A DNA stretch of 64,000 bases from Burkholderia humptydooensis (GTDB taxonomy: Bacteria > Pseudomonadota > Gammaproteobacteria > Burkholderiales > Burkholderiaceae): positions 434,001 to 498,000 of the forward strand of contig NZ_CP013380.1 of the NCBI RefSeq assembly GCF_001513745.1. Reading direction: 5' to 3'. Both the position numbers and the translations under genes were made by a program. The notes beneath the pieces were generated by a model that saw nothing but the letters and a program-made list of their open reading frames with translations, ran no database searches and was not told the origin of the DNA. Below are positions 27,466-34,525 of the stretch, in pieces (the stretch's first letter is position 1; each line of letters begins with the position of its first letter).

Positions 27466-28734
27466 TCAGAGTTTGCCCGTCAGGCTGTAAAGAGGTTCGA
27501 GCACCCATTCGTACAGGCGGCGGCGTTCCTGCAGGACGTCGGCCTGCAGCGCCATGCCGGCCTGCAGCGGCTGCGCCCGGCCATATGCCATCACGCTTTG
27601 CGACTTCAGCGCGACCGTGATCCGGTAGTACGTGCCGCTCGCCGTCTGCGCGGCGGGCCCGCCGCTCGTCGCGAGCTCGGCCGCCGACAGCGCGGTGCGC
27701 GCGATCGACACGACGCTCGCTTCGTACTGGCCGAACTTCTGATACGGATACGCCTGATAGCGCACGAGCACGCGATCGCCGACGTGCACGAAGCCGACCG
27801 CCGCACTGGGCACGAACAGATACGCCTGCCAGTGCGCGCCCGTCGGCACGATGCTCGCGAGCGGATGCGACGTGTCGGCCGTCTGGCCCGGCTCGGCGAT
27901 CACCGCGGTCGCGGTGCCCGTTTCCGGTGCGGTGACGACGAACTCGCGCTTCGCTTCGCTTTCGATCAGCGTGCGATCGACGTCGATCACGCTGCGGTCG
28001 ATCTGCGACAACTGGTTCTGCTGCTTGAGCGACAGCCCCGACAGATCGTTGAGTGCCTCCTTCAGCGCCTGCGACGCGCTCGCGCGGTCGCGCATCAGGC
28101 TGTTCAGCTTCGAGCGCTGATCGAGCAGATCGGCCTGGCGCTGTTGCGCCTGATCCTTCGAGATGTAGTCCTGAGCGAGCAGGCCGGCGTAGCGCGACGC
28201 GGCGTCGGCCGCGATCGACGTGCGCGTGCGTTGCGCGGCGATCTGATCGTCGATGCCCGCGAGTTCCGCGCGCAGGCTCGCGATCTTCGATTGCAGCGTG
28301 TCGCGCTCGTCCTGTTGCAGGCGACGGGTCTTGTCGAGTTCCTGTTGCAGCGATGTCTTGCGTTGCTGCGCCTGCTCGATGAGCGCGGCCTGCGTCTGTC
28401 CCGCGGCCGCGCTCTGCAGGTCGGTCGATACGGTATAGAGCACCTGTCCTCGCGTCACGTGCTGCCCTTCGACGACGTTCTTCTTCAGCACGACGCCCGT
28501 CTGCTGCGCATAGACCTTGACGAGGCCCGTGTCCGGCGTGAGCACGCCGTCGACCGTCGTGCGCCGCGTATAGGTGCCGAACGTGAAGAGCAGGATCACG
28601 CCGAGCGCCATGCTCGCGGCCGCGCTCGCAAGCACGGCGAACGTCACGGGGCGGATCAGCACGATCTCGCCGAGCGTCTGCGTGCGCTGCGCTTCCTGGG
28701 CGGCCGTGCGAAAGAGTGGAGTGTTGGGCGTCAT
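27466..28734 (-). CDS. HlyD-family membrane fusion protein of the bacteriocin exporter
   Basis: A 422-residue periplasmic adaptor. A short cytoplasmic N terminus is followed by one membrane helix (about residues 31-53). A lipoyl half-motif (DGVLTPDTGLVKVYAQQTGVV), a long coiled-coil hairpin (about residues 115-260) and the second lipoyl half (VTAPETGTATAVIAEPGQTAD) come next. It links the C39 ABC transporter to the TolC-type channel. It resembles CvaA/raxA-like adaptors used for peptide export. ABC and TolC genes follow directly, forming one operon. Confidence 0.92.
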   Translation of the reverse strand: MTPNTPLFRTAAQEAQRTQTLGEIVLIRPVTFAVLASAAASMALGVILLFTFGTYTRRTTVDGVLTPDTGLVKVYAQQTGVVLKKNVVEGQHVTRGQVLYTVSTDLQSAAAGQTQAALIEQAQQRKTSLQQELDKTRRLQQDERDTLQSKIASLRAELAGIDDQIAAQRTRTSIAADAASRYAGLLAQDYISKDQAQQRQADLLDQRSKLNSLMRDRASASQALKEALNDLSGLSLKQQNQLSQIDRSVIDVDRTLIESEAKREFVVTAPETGTATAVIAEPGQTADTSHPLASIVPTGAHWQAYLFVPSAAVGFVHVGDRVLVRYQAYPYQKFGQYEASVVSIARTALSAAELATSGGPAAQTASGTYYRITVALKSQSVMAYGRAQPLQAGMALQADVLQERRRLYEWVLEPLYSLTGKL

Positions 28735-28788
28735 GGAGGACTGCCGAAAGTAACGTGTAGATCGTCGCGAAGCGGGGTCGCGTCGTGC

Positions 28789-29274
28789 TCAGGCGGGTGC
28801 GCGCGCCGCGTCGATGGGGCGCGCGCTGCGCGCTGTGACTTCGATGCGTGCTCGAGTCGATTCGTGCATGTCTGGCTCGTCATGGATGTCGTGACGATGT
28901 CCCGGCGAACGGAGCCGCGATGCGCAGGCGGCGTTCGGCGTTTCATCGACGAATTGTCCGCGGCGGCCACTCGCTGAAAAGCGCGGCGGCCCTGGCCTCG
29001 GATGCGGACGATTCGAATTCGTTGGCGTCGCATCAGAAGGTATCGGAGCCTGGTCGAACAGGAAAGCGCGTTGGTCTACGTTTTGACGATATTTGAAATC
29101 TTTCCCCCAGCGCGCCGGACGATTCGAGCGGAAAGCGATCGGCTTGGGGATGTCGGGCGCGGTGTCCGCGGGCTGCGGATCGCGCATGCGCCGGATATGG
29201 CGTGTGGCGGCGCAGGCAAGGTGAAATCGTTCGGCATGCGTGCCCGGCGACGGGGCCGGGCACGCACTCAGCAT
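28789..29274 (-). CDS. Doubtful ORF between peptide genes and hlyD-like gene
   Basis: A minus-strand frame of 161 codons starting at an ATG at 29274 and ending 55 nt before the hlyD-like start. Third positions are fairly G/C-rich, as in real genes here, but the product is Pro/Arg/His-rich with no transmembrane helix, signal peptide or recognisable domain. Its first codons lie across a perfect 11-bp hairpin. It is noted because bacteriocin loci need an immunity gene and none is otherwise evident. It may well be non-coding. Confidence 0.2.
   Translation of the reverse strand: MLSACPAPSPGTHAERFHLACAATRHIRRMRDPQPADTAPDIPKPIAFRSNRPARWGKDFKYRQNVDQRAFLFDQAPIPSDATPTNSNRPHPRPGPPRFSASGRRGQFVDETPNAACASRLRSPGHRHDIHDEPDMHESTRARIEVTARSARPIDAARAPA
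29238..29265 (-). promoter_or_regulatory. Strong hairpin between peptide genes and exporter (possible attenuator)
   Basis: Perfect 11-bp arms (GCGTGCCCGGC and GCCGGGCACGC) with a 6-nt loop, 82 nt downstream of the first peptide gene on the minus strand. No T-run follows, so it is not a standard terminator. It could partially stop transcription or protect the 3' end of the peptide mRNA, giving high peptide and low exporter expression (inference). Confidence 0.55.
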
Positions 29275-29346
29275 GACTAACTAAGCTGTCGACGCCGGAG
29301 GATCGTTCGGCGCGTCGGCTGCGATAGTCGTCGCGTGGCGACGCGA

Positions 29347-29577
29347 TCAGTTGCCCGTCAGCACGCCCTGGATGATGCCGACCGTGCTGGTCAGCGCGCC
29401 GGCGATGCCGTCGACCGTGTGCGTCAGGATCGCGCCTGCGCTGTCGGTCAGGTTCGCGCCGAAATTGTAGGCCGATTGGCCGAGCAGCAGCACTTCGTTG
29501 CCGATCGCGCCAACCAGGTTGGTCAGGAGCGAAGCGCCGCCGACCATGGCGATTTCTTGTTGATTGAGTTCTTGCAT
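29347..29577 (-). CDS. Double-glycine-leader, glycine-zipper-like bacteriocin peptide 1
   Basis: A 76-residue peptide. Leader MQELNQQEIAMVGG (14 residues) ends in Gly-Gly, the cleavage site of C39 peptidases. The predicted 62-residue core is hydrophobic and rich in small residues, with spaced glycines (GAIG, GIAG, GIIQGVLTG) and the segment AYNFGANLT shared with peptide 2. It has no cysteine, no lysine or arginine, and three acidic residues, so it is acidic, unlike usual cationic class II bacteriocins. GGAG lies just upstream of the ATG. It is the second peptide gene on the minus strand, 104 nt after peptide 2, upstream of a C39 exporter. Killing activity is inferred, not shown. Confidence 0.85.
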   Translation of the reverse strand: MQELNQQEIAMVGGASLLTNLVGAIGNEVLLLGQSAYNFGANLTDSAGAILTHTVDGIAGALTSTVGIIQGVLTGN

Positions 29578-29681
29578 AGTGAATCTCCGAATGATGTGCA
29601 GGTGGCTGGAAAATCCATCGAGCGGCCGAGACAAGAAGAGAGGGATCTGCCGGCGCTCAATCGATCATCGATGTGGTGGTG

Positions 29682-29918
29682 TTACGCCTTCGGGCCCGTG
29701 ATGATGCTCGCGAGGTTGCCGAGCGTGCCGCCGACCAGCGTTTCGCCGATCTGGACCACGCCCGTCGCGAAGCCGACGAGGTCGCCCGTCAGGTTCGCGC
29801 CGAGGTCGTACAGCGCGCCGCCGTAAGCGCCGATCAGGCCCGTGAGGCCGCCGATCAGACCGCCGCCCACCGTTGCGCCGCCGACGAGATCGATCTCTTG
29901 TTGGTTGAGCTCTTGCAT
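29682..29918 (-). CDS. Double-glycine-leader, glycine-zipper-like bacteriocin peptide 2
   Basis: A 78-residue paralogue of the neighbouring peptide. Leader MQELNQQEIDLVGG differs from that of peptide 1 at two of 14 positions. The predicted 64-residue core has dense glycine spacing typical of glycine zippers (ATVGGGLIGGLTGLIG, GAYGGALYDLGANLTG, GETLVGGTLGN). It has three acidic residues, one lysine near the end and no cysteine. SD-like GGAG and AAGG precede the ATG. The start at 29918 is fixed by the leader; the frame is open far upstream without similarity. Two such paired peptides with a C39 exporter recall CdzC/CdzD of Caulobacter. Confidence 0.86.
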   Translation of the reverse strand: MQELNQQEIDLVGGATVGGGLIGGLTGLIGAYGGALYDLGANLTGDLVGFATGVVQIGETLVGGTLGNLASIITGPKA

Positions 29919-30162
29919 TGCCTTTCTCCAAGTAATTGCCAGATGGCCCATCTGGCGGGGCAGATCTGCGACGCCGTTCACGCAGCGCTGCAAATCAATC
30001 CGGTCTTCGGTCATCGCTCGTCGCGGTGAGCGGATCGATGCGCGGCGCGCCGATCCGTCCGCGACGCCTGATGACCGTGTCGTCCTTGCGCTCGGCGCAT
30101 CGTCGATTCGGATCGCGATGCGCCGGATGCGTGATCCACGCTGTGTTCCTCTGCCTTCGTCG

Positions 30163-30393
30163 TCAATCGGCCCCCCGAACTTGCTCTTGGATGAATAGCA
30201 ACGTTCGTTCGTCGTCGGGCATCGCGATTCGATCGTCGACGAACGGCGCCGAGCCGCAGGCAACGCGCGTCGACCGGTTGCGGCGCGCCTGCCGTGCGGC
30301 GCGTCGCGCGATCGAGCGAATGCGATTGCGCGGGTTCAGCGAATTCACTAAGACGCGGCGGCATGTTTCGATGCTCGCGTTGTCGTGACGCAA
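30163..30393 (-). CDS. Small basic ORF upstream of bacteriocin peptides (uncertain)
   Basis: A 76-codon minus-strand frame starting at a TTG at 30393. Codon use has the strong G/C third-position bias of genuine local genes. The product has a very Arg-rich middle and an acidic-then-hydrophobic C terminus (MPDDERTLLFIQEQVRGAD). It has no transmembrane helix or signal peptide, and I do not recognise a family. It lies 244 nt before peptide 2 on the same strand and could be a regulator or immunity factor of the bacteriocin, or it may not be a gene. An internal ATG would give only the last 19 residues. Confidence 0.35.
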   Translation of the reverse strand: MRHDNASIETCRRVLVNSLNPRNRIRSIARRAARQARRNRSTRVACGSAPFVDDRIAMPDDERTLLFIQEQVRGAD

Positions 30394-30497
30394 TTATCGA
30401 AGGTCGGTTTGAACTGTTAAGTTCGGTAGCGTACTCATCAACGAGGTGCAGTTCGTCCGTTTAATCGGCGTTTAAAGCGCGCCTGAAAAACACGATG

Positions 30498-30659
30498 AAA
30501 TGCTTATAAAGATCGAATGATTCGAGATCAGGCGGGGCGGGCTGCGGACGAGATCGAGAAGCCGTTTGCGCCACGCCGGAAGTGTGGTTGGCGAGCAGGC
30601 GGTGGACCGATTGGATTTGCTTTTCGTCCAGGAAATTGTCAAATGCTTTAAAGATTCGA
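30498..30659. repeat. Two imperfect direct copies of a 19-bp motif
   Basis: AAATGCTTATAAAGATCGA (30498-30516) and AAATGCTTTAAAGATTCGA (30641-30659) differ by one base shift each way and are 143 bp apart in the AT-rich region upstream of the bacteriocin peptides. They could be binding sites of a regulator. No family is assigned. Confidence 0.5.
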
Positions 30660-30771
30660 CGCGCCGAATGAGGGTATTGTGTACGCCCGATTACCGATTA
30701 TTTGAAATGACCGAGTACGGACATCGTTTCGAGGCGTCGTTCGAACGTCGATTTCGACGGGACAGCGAAGA

Positions 30772-30799
30772 TAAAAACGGGCCTCCAATCGGAGGCCCG
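30772..30799 (-). terminator. Intrinsic terminator of the M1 aminopeptidase gene
   Basis: Perfect 9-bp stem (CGGGCCTCC / GGAGGCCCG) with an AATC loop, followed on the minus strand by TTTTTATC. It lies about 100 nt past the aminopeptidase stop codon. Confidence 0.88.
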
Positions 30800-30897
30800 C
30801 ATGATTTGCTTCGCATCGCGAATCATAGCCTTGCCGTTTCTCCGCCGCCGCATGCACGCCGCGGCGGCGGAGTCGAGCGGCGACGTTCGCGAACCGC

Positions 30898-33048
30898 TTA
30901 TTCCGTCCGCTGTTGCCGCGGCGTGAACTCGCCCTGGTAACGCAGTTGCGGGCGTTCCTTCGGCGTCTCGAGGATCGACGGCACCTGACGCAGCTTCATC
31001 GCGGCCGGCGAATTGATCGACGAGATGCTCGTCTCGCGGGAAGGCGGCGCGAGATTCGACGCGACGAGCAGCGCGGCCTCGCTCTTCAGGTTCAGCAGCA
31101 GCACCGGGTCCGTCGACGCATTGATCTGCGTGAGGAGCGCGCTCCACGCGGCATCGCTGTAGTTCGTCACGTAGTAGTCGAACCCGCTCGGATTCGCGAC
31201 GACGGCCGAGCAGCCGTCGAGGCGGATCTGTGTCTGCGTATCCTTCAGCGCGAGCGTCTTGCGATTGACGAGGCCGTCGCCGAACGCGAGCGTGACGGGG
31301 ATCGTCCACTGCGCGCCCGGATACTTGTTCTTGTTCGGGAACGGCGACTGCTTGAGCGTCACGACATTCTGGTTCTTCGTCAGATCGCATTGCGTGTCGA
31401 GCGTCAGCAGCGGCACGCCCGTCTGACGCACGAAGCTGTCGCCGATCGGGCCGACCTGCTGGCCGCTCGCGGCGGAGAGCGCATCCCACAGACGCTTCGG
31501 CGTGCCGTTTCCGAACGCATAGTCGTTCAGGTACTGCTGGAGGCCCTTGCGCAGCGTCTGTTCGCCGAGATAGCCCTCGAGCATCTTCAGCACCATGCCG
31601 CCCTTGTTATAGACGAAGGAACTCGCGCTCACGACGAAGTCGTTCGACGCCCAGCCGTTGAAGTTCGGCTGAATCGGGAACGCGTCCGCGCTGATGTCCT
31701 TGTTGATCACGCGATACTTGGACCTGACGTGATCGAGCCAGTTGAACTCGTCCGGGAAGAACTGGATCGTCGTCTTCGTTTCGAAGAAGCGCGCGAACGA
31801 TTCGTTCAGCCAAACGTCGTCCCACCAGTCGGTCGTCACGAGATCGCCGAACCATTGGTGCGCGACTTCGTGCGTGAGCACCTGGTTGCCGTAGCGCGAC
31901 ATCGGCTTGCCCGGTTCGGGCAGGATGTCGTCGGCGAACTCGAGAATCGAGCCCCAGTTCTCCATGCCGCCGAAGTTCAGGCCCTTCTGGTCCTTGAACG
32001 CGTCGTTTGCGGCCACCGTGTCGAACTTCTTGAGCGGCAGCGTAATGCCGGTGTAGCGATAGTAGTAATCGAGCGCCTGCTTGGTGCGCTGCATCGCGGG
32101 GCGTGCCCATTCGCGCATGCCGGGCGGCGTGAAGATGCGCAGATGCAGGCCGCGGCCGTCCGGCAGCGGGCTCGAGAAGTCGTCTTCGAGCACGTCGAAC
32201 AGGCCGCCGCCGAAGAACAGCAGATACGACGGCATCGGCGGCGTCTTCTCGAACGACACCAGCTTGTAGCCGCCGCCGACGTTCGCCGACGGCAATTCGG
32301 CCGCATTCGACACGACGCGCCATGCCTGCGGCACTTCGGCCGTCACTTCATAGGTCGGCCGGAACGCGGGCTCGTCCCAGCCCGGGAACCATTGACGCGA
32401 CAGGTTCGTTTCGCCCTGCGTGAGGATCGCGCCGCTCGTCGTGCCGTCGGTGCTCTTCAGGTCGACGCGGAAGATTCCTTCGGCCGCCGAGCAGCCCGGA
32501 TACGGATCGTTGCCGCAACTGCCGCCCGTGTGATTGACGGGGTCGTCGTATGACTTGAAGTTGATGATCCCTTGCCACTCCATATGCAGCGAATAGTTGC
32601 CCGGGGCGATCTGGCCGCTCGCGGGACGCAACTGATAGAAGTCGCCCTTGTCCTGCGGCGTCGCGACCAACTGCACGTTGCCGGGCTGCAGCGTGGTCTT
32701 GCCGTTCGTGAACTGGATCCGGTGGCCCGCGACGACGATCGCGTTGACGGGCTTGAGCACCTTGATCTCGACATCCGCGCGGCCGCTGAATTGATTCAGG
32801 TCCGCGTTCGGGCGGAACCAGAGCTTGTAGTTGACGGGCACGACGGTGTCGGGCATTTCGACGGGCTTCGTGCTCTTGTCGACTGCGGCGGCGGGCGCGG
32901 CTGCGTTGCCGTTCGCGCCGTTCGACGGGCTGTGCGCGGCGCCGAGCGACACGGCCGAGCCGGTGCCGCCGTCGTCGCCGCCGCAGGCGGCGAGCGCGAG
33001 CGCGCCGAGCAGGGACAGATATCGCAATCTACGATTGTTTATCCACAT
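30898..33048 (-). CDS. M1-family zinc aminopeptidase, lipoprotein
   Basis: A 716-residue M1 aminopeptidase. The start at 33048 gives a lipoprotein signal with lipobox LAAC (Cys22) followed by a Gly/Asp/Ser linker, so the enzyme is probably tethered to a membrane facing the periplasm. The exopeptidase motif GGMENWG is near residue 361, and the zinc site HEVAHQWFGDLVTTDWW with downstream NESFARFFE (HExxH-18-E) is near 393. All catalytic elements are present. It removes N-terminal residues from peptides. M1 enzymes are usually cytoplasmic, so a lipoprotein form is less common. It is flanked by its own terminator and a long AT-rich upstream region. Confidence 0.92.
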   Translation of the reverse strand: MWINNRRLRYLSLLGALALAACGGDDGGTGSAVSLGAAHSPSNGANGNAAAPAAAVDKSTKPVEMPDTVVPVNYKLWFRPNADLNQFSGRADVEIKVLKPVNAIVVAGHRIQFTNGKTTLQPGNVQLVATPQDKGDFYQLRPASGQIAPGNYSLHMEWQGIINFKSYDDPVNHTGGSCGNDPYPGCSAAEGIFRVDLKSTDGTTSGAILTQGETNLSRQWFPGWDEPAFRPTYEVTAEVPQAWRVVSNAAELPSANVGGGYKLVSFEKTPPMPSYLLFFGGGLFDVLEDDFSSPLPDGRGLHLRIFTPPGMREWARPAMQRTKQALDYYYRYTGITLPLKKFDTVAANDAFKDQKGLNFGGMENWGSILEFADDILPEPGKPMSRYGNQVLTHEVAHQWFGDLVTTDWWDDVWLNESFARFFETKTTIQFFPDEFNWLDHVRSKYRVINKDISADAFPIQPNFNGWASNDFVVSASSFVYNKGGMVLKMLEGYLGEQTLRKGLQQYLNDYAFGNGTPKRLWDALSAASGQQVGPIGDSFVRQTGVPLLTLDTQCDLTKNQNVVTLKQSPFPNKNKYPGAQWTIPVTLAFGDGLVNRKTLALKDTQTQIRLDGCSAVVANPSGFDYYVTNYSDAAWSALLTQINASTDPVLLLNLKSEAALLVASNLAPPSRETSISSINSPAAMKLRQVPSILETPKERPQLRYQGEFTPRQQRTE

Positions 33049-33651
33049 ACTGAACCTCGAATTGAAAAGAAATCGTCCGGTCCTGCATGAATTCGACGGG
33101 CAATAGTTCGCCTCCGCCGTCAATCGACAGCGAAATGAATTACCCCGGTTATATTTGAAAAGACTGCAGGATTCTTACGTGAAGTTAATCATGATTGGGT
33201 GCCCCCTTTTGATTCTGGTTTGTGAATGATGGCCGGTGCGGCGGAACGCGCGCCCGGCGGCCTTCGTCGCCTGTACAATCCCATGTGGCGTGGCGAAGGC
33301 CATCCGCCCCTCTCCAGGCGGAACGTCAGCTTCGTCAAGCTGCTTTAAGGAATGTCAGGCAATTCGAAAGATGGCTCAATATACTTGATGGATTAACGTA
33401 AAGGAATCAAAAAAAATTTGATGAGAGGCGGCTTTTCGATTTCTTCCTCCAATTTCATTTTCGGAATGTTTAATCCGCGAATGGTGCTAATTGAATGTTC
33501 GTAGTGCGCGCACGGAGCATGCGGGAAGTCGATCGGCGAACTACGAAAGGTGGGAGTTGCGTGCCGGGCGGCACGCGGGCGGTTCCGCGGGCGTCGTGCG
33601 GGCGCTGGTTAAAATGGCGGCTCCCGCGCCCTGTTTCGAGGATCGTCGTCG
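33049..33651. other. AT-rich intergenic region with shared element
   Basis: About 600 bp with no convincing gene. From 33160 to 33510 it is strongly AT-rich, including an eight-A run flanked by an ATCAAA/TTTGAT inverted repeat near 33408-33423. At 33528-33549 it holds a 22-bp element that recurs at 43556-43577 in the cold-shock gene leader. A 7-bp hairpin (GCGTGCC/GGCACGC, 33559-33576) follows. The region must hold promoters for the M1 aminopeptidase (minus) and the LEA-like lipoprotein (plus). An unannotated small RNA is possible. Confidence 0.5.
33528..33549. repeat. 22-bp element, copy 1 (matches cold-shock leader)
   Basis: GTCGATCGGCGAACTACGAA plus AG matches 20 of 22 positions of the element at 43556-43577, including a perfect 15-base core GGCGAACTACGAAAG. 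Chance sharing of such a core within 64 kb is unlikely. Confidence 0.6.
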
Positions 33652-34158
33652 ATGCATGTCTGGTACCGCTCCCGCTCGTTCGCTGGACTATTGTTTGCCA
33701 CGCTCGCCGCGCTGCTCGCGCTTGGCGGATGCGCGGCGCTGACCGCGCATGATCCCGTGCGCGTGAGCGTCGTCGGTATCGAGCCGCTCGTCGGGCAGGG
33801 GCTCGAAATGCGCTTCGACGTGAAGCTGCGGCTGCAGAATCCGAACGACGCGCAGATCGACTACGACGGCGTCGCGCTCGATCTCGAACTGAACGGCCGG
33901 CCGTTCGCGAGCGGCGTGAGCGACGCGCGGGGCACGGTGCCGCGCTTCGGCGAACAGGTGCTGAGCGTACCGGTCACGGTCTCCGCGTTCTCGGCCGCGC
34001 GGCAGGCGTTCGGGCTCGCGGACGTGACGGCATCCGGCAAGCTGCCCTACGTGCTGCGCGGCAAGCTCGCGGGCGGAATGTTCGGCAGCGTGCGCTTCAC
34101 CGATTCGGGCACGCTCAGTCTGCCGGCGTCGTCGGGCGGGTATGGCGGTGGCGATTGA
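33652..34158 (+). CDS. LEA type 2 (WHy-domain) lipoprotein
   Basis: A 168-residue lipoprotein with lipobox LGGC (Cys27). The mature part resembles the water-stress/hypersensitive-response (LEA14-type) domain: VRVSVVGIEPLVGQGLEMRFDVKLRLQNPNDAQIDYDGV is split here by beta-strand alternation, with the typical NPND turn and a following DLELNGRPFASG. Bacterial members are periplasmic beta-sandwich proteins linked to stress tolerance, without known enzymatic activity. It stands alone, with a Gly-rich C terminus. Confidence 0.82.
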   Translation: MHVWYRSRSFAGLLFATLAALLALGGCAALTAHDPVRVSVVGIEPLVGQGLEMRFDVKLRLQNPNDAQIDYDGVALDLELNGRPFASGVSDARGTVPRFGEQVLSVPVTVSAFSAARQAFGLADVTASGKLPYVLRGKLAGGMFGSVRFTDSGTLSLPASSGGYGGGD

Positions 34159-34525
34159 GCGAGCGTGACGCGAGATTCGCGGACGACCGCGCCTTTCGGC
34201 AGTCGTGATTCGCTGACGAGCGGAGGAGCGTGCGCCGAGGCGCGCGCATGGCGATGCGTATCTCGCGCGCGACGCGGTTCGTCATGCGGACATGCGTCCG
34301 CGCCTTCTGCGCCGAGCGGAGCGTTTACCGGGCCGCACGCGACGTCGCCCGGCTGATCGATCCCGCTGGTCGCGCGCCGCTGCGTGCGGTGCCGCACGGA
34401 AAGCGCGCGCGCCGCGCGGTACGGTGTGGTGACGAGGCGGCGATGCCGCTCGGCGCGCACGCATGCGTCGAGTCTGCGCGCGTCGCCGTTTCGCGCGCAG
34501 CGCCAGCCGTACGATCGATCCAGCC
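34159..34525. other. Gene-free GC-rich stretch
   Basis: About 370 bp between the LEA-like lipoprotein and the acyltransferase, both on the plus strand. I see no recognisable gene, RNA or clear repeat. It presumably includes the acyltransferase promoter. Confidence 0.4.

Larger units (their letters stand above)
28735..29346. other. Gene-poor gap between peptide genes and exporter operon
   Basis: About 610 bp with no clearly recognisable gene. It contains a strong 11-bp hairpin at 29238-29265. On the minus strand an open frame runs from 29274 to 28789 (listed separately as doubtful). A shorter 6-bp hairpin (29329-29343) lies immediately after the first peptide's stop codon. The exporter promoter may lie here, unless the exporter is read through from the peptide genes. 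Confidence 0.5.
29919..30771. other. Upstream region of the peptide operon
   Basis: About 850 bp without an assured gene. The part next to peptide 2 is GC-rich and contains a small minus-strand ORF (30163-30393, listed separately). From about 30370 to 30720 the DNA is AT-rich and is the probable promoter region for the peptide operon. It contains two imperfect copies of a 19-bp motif (30498-30516 and 30641-30659). No consensus promoter was assigned. Confidence 0.5.

Noticed and set aside
29329..29343. 6-bp hairpin directly after bacteriocin peptide 1 as a terminator
   Set aside because: No T-run follows on the minus strand, and the stem is short.
30566..30940. Plus-strand frame of 124 codons between the bacteriocin locus and the M1 gene
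   Set aside because: It crosses the aminopeptidase terminator and the 3' end of that gene, and its composition is not protein-like.
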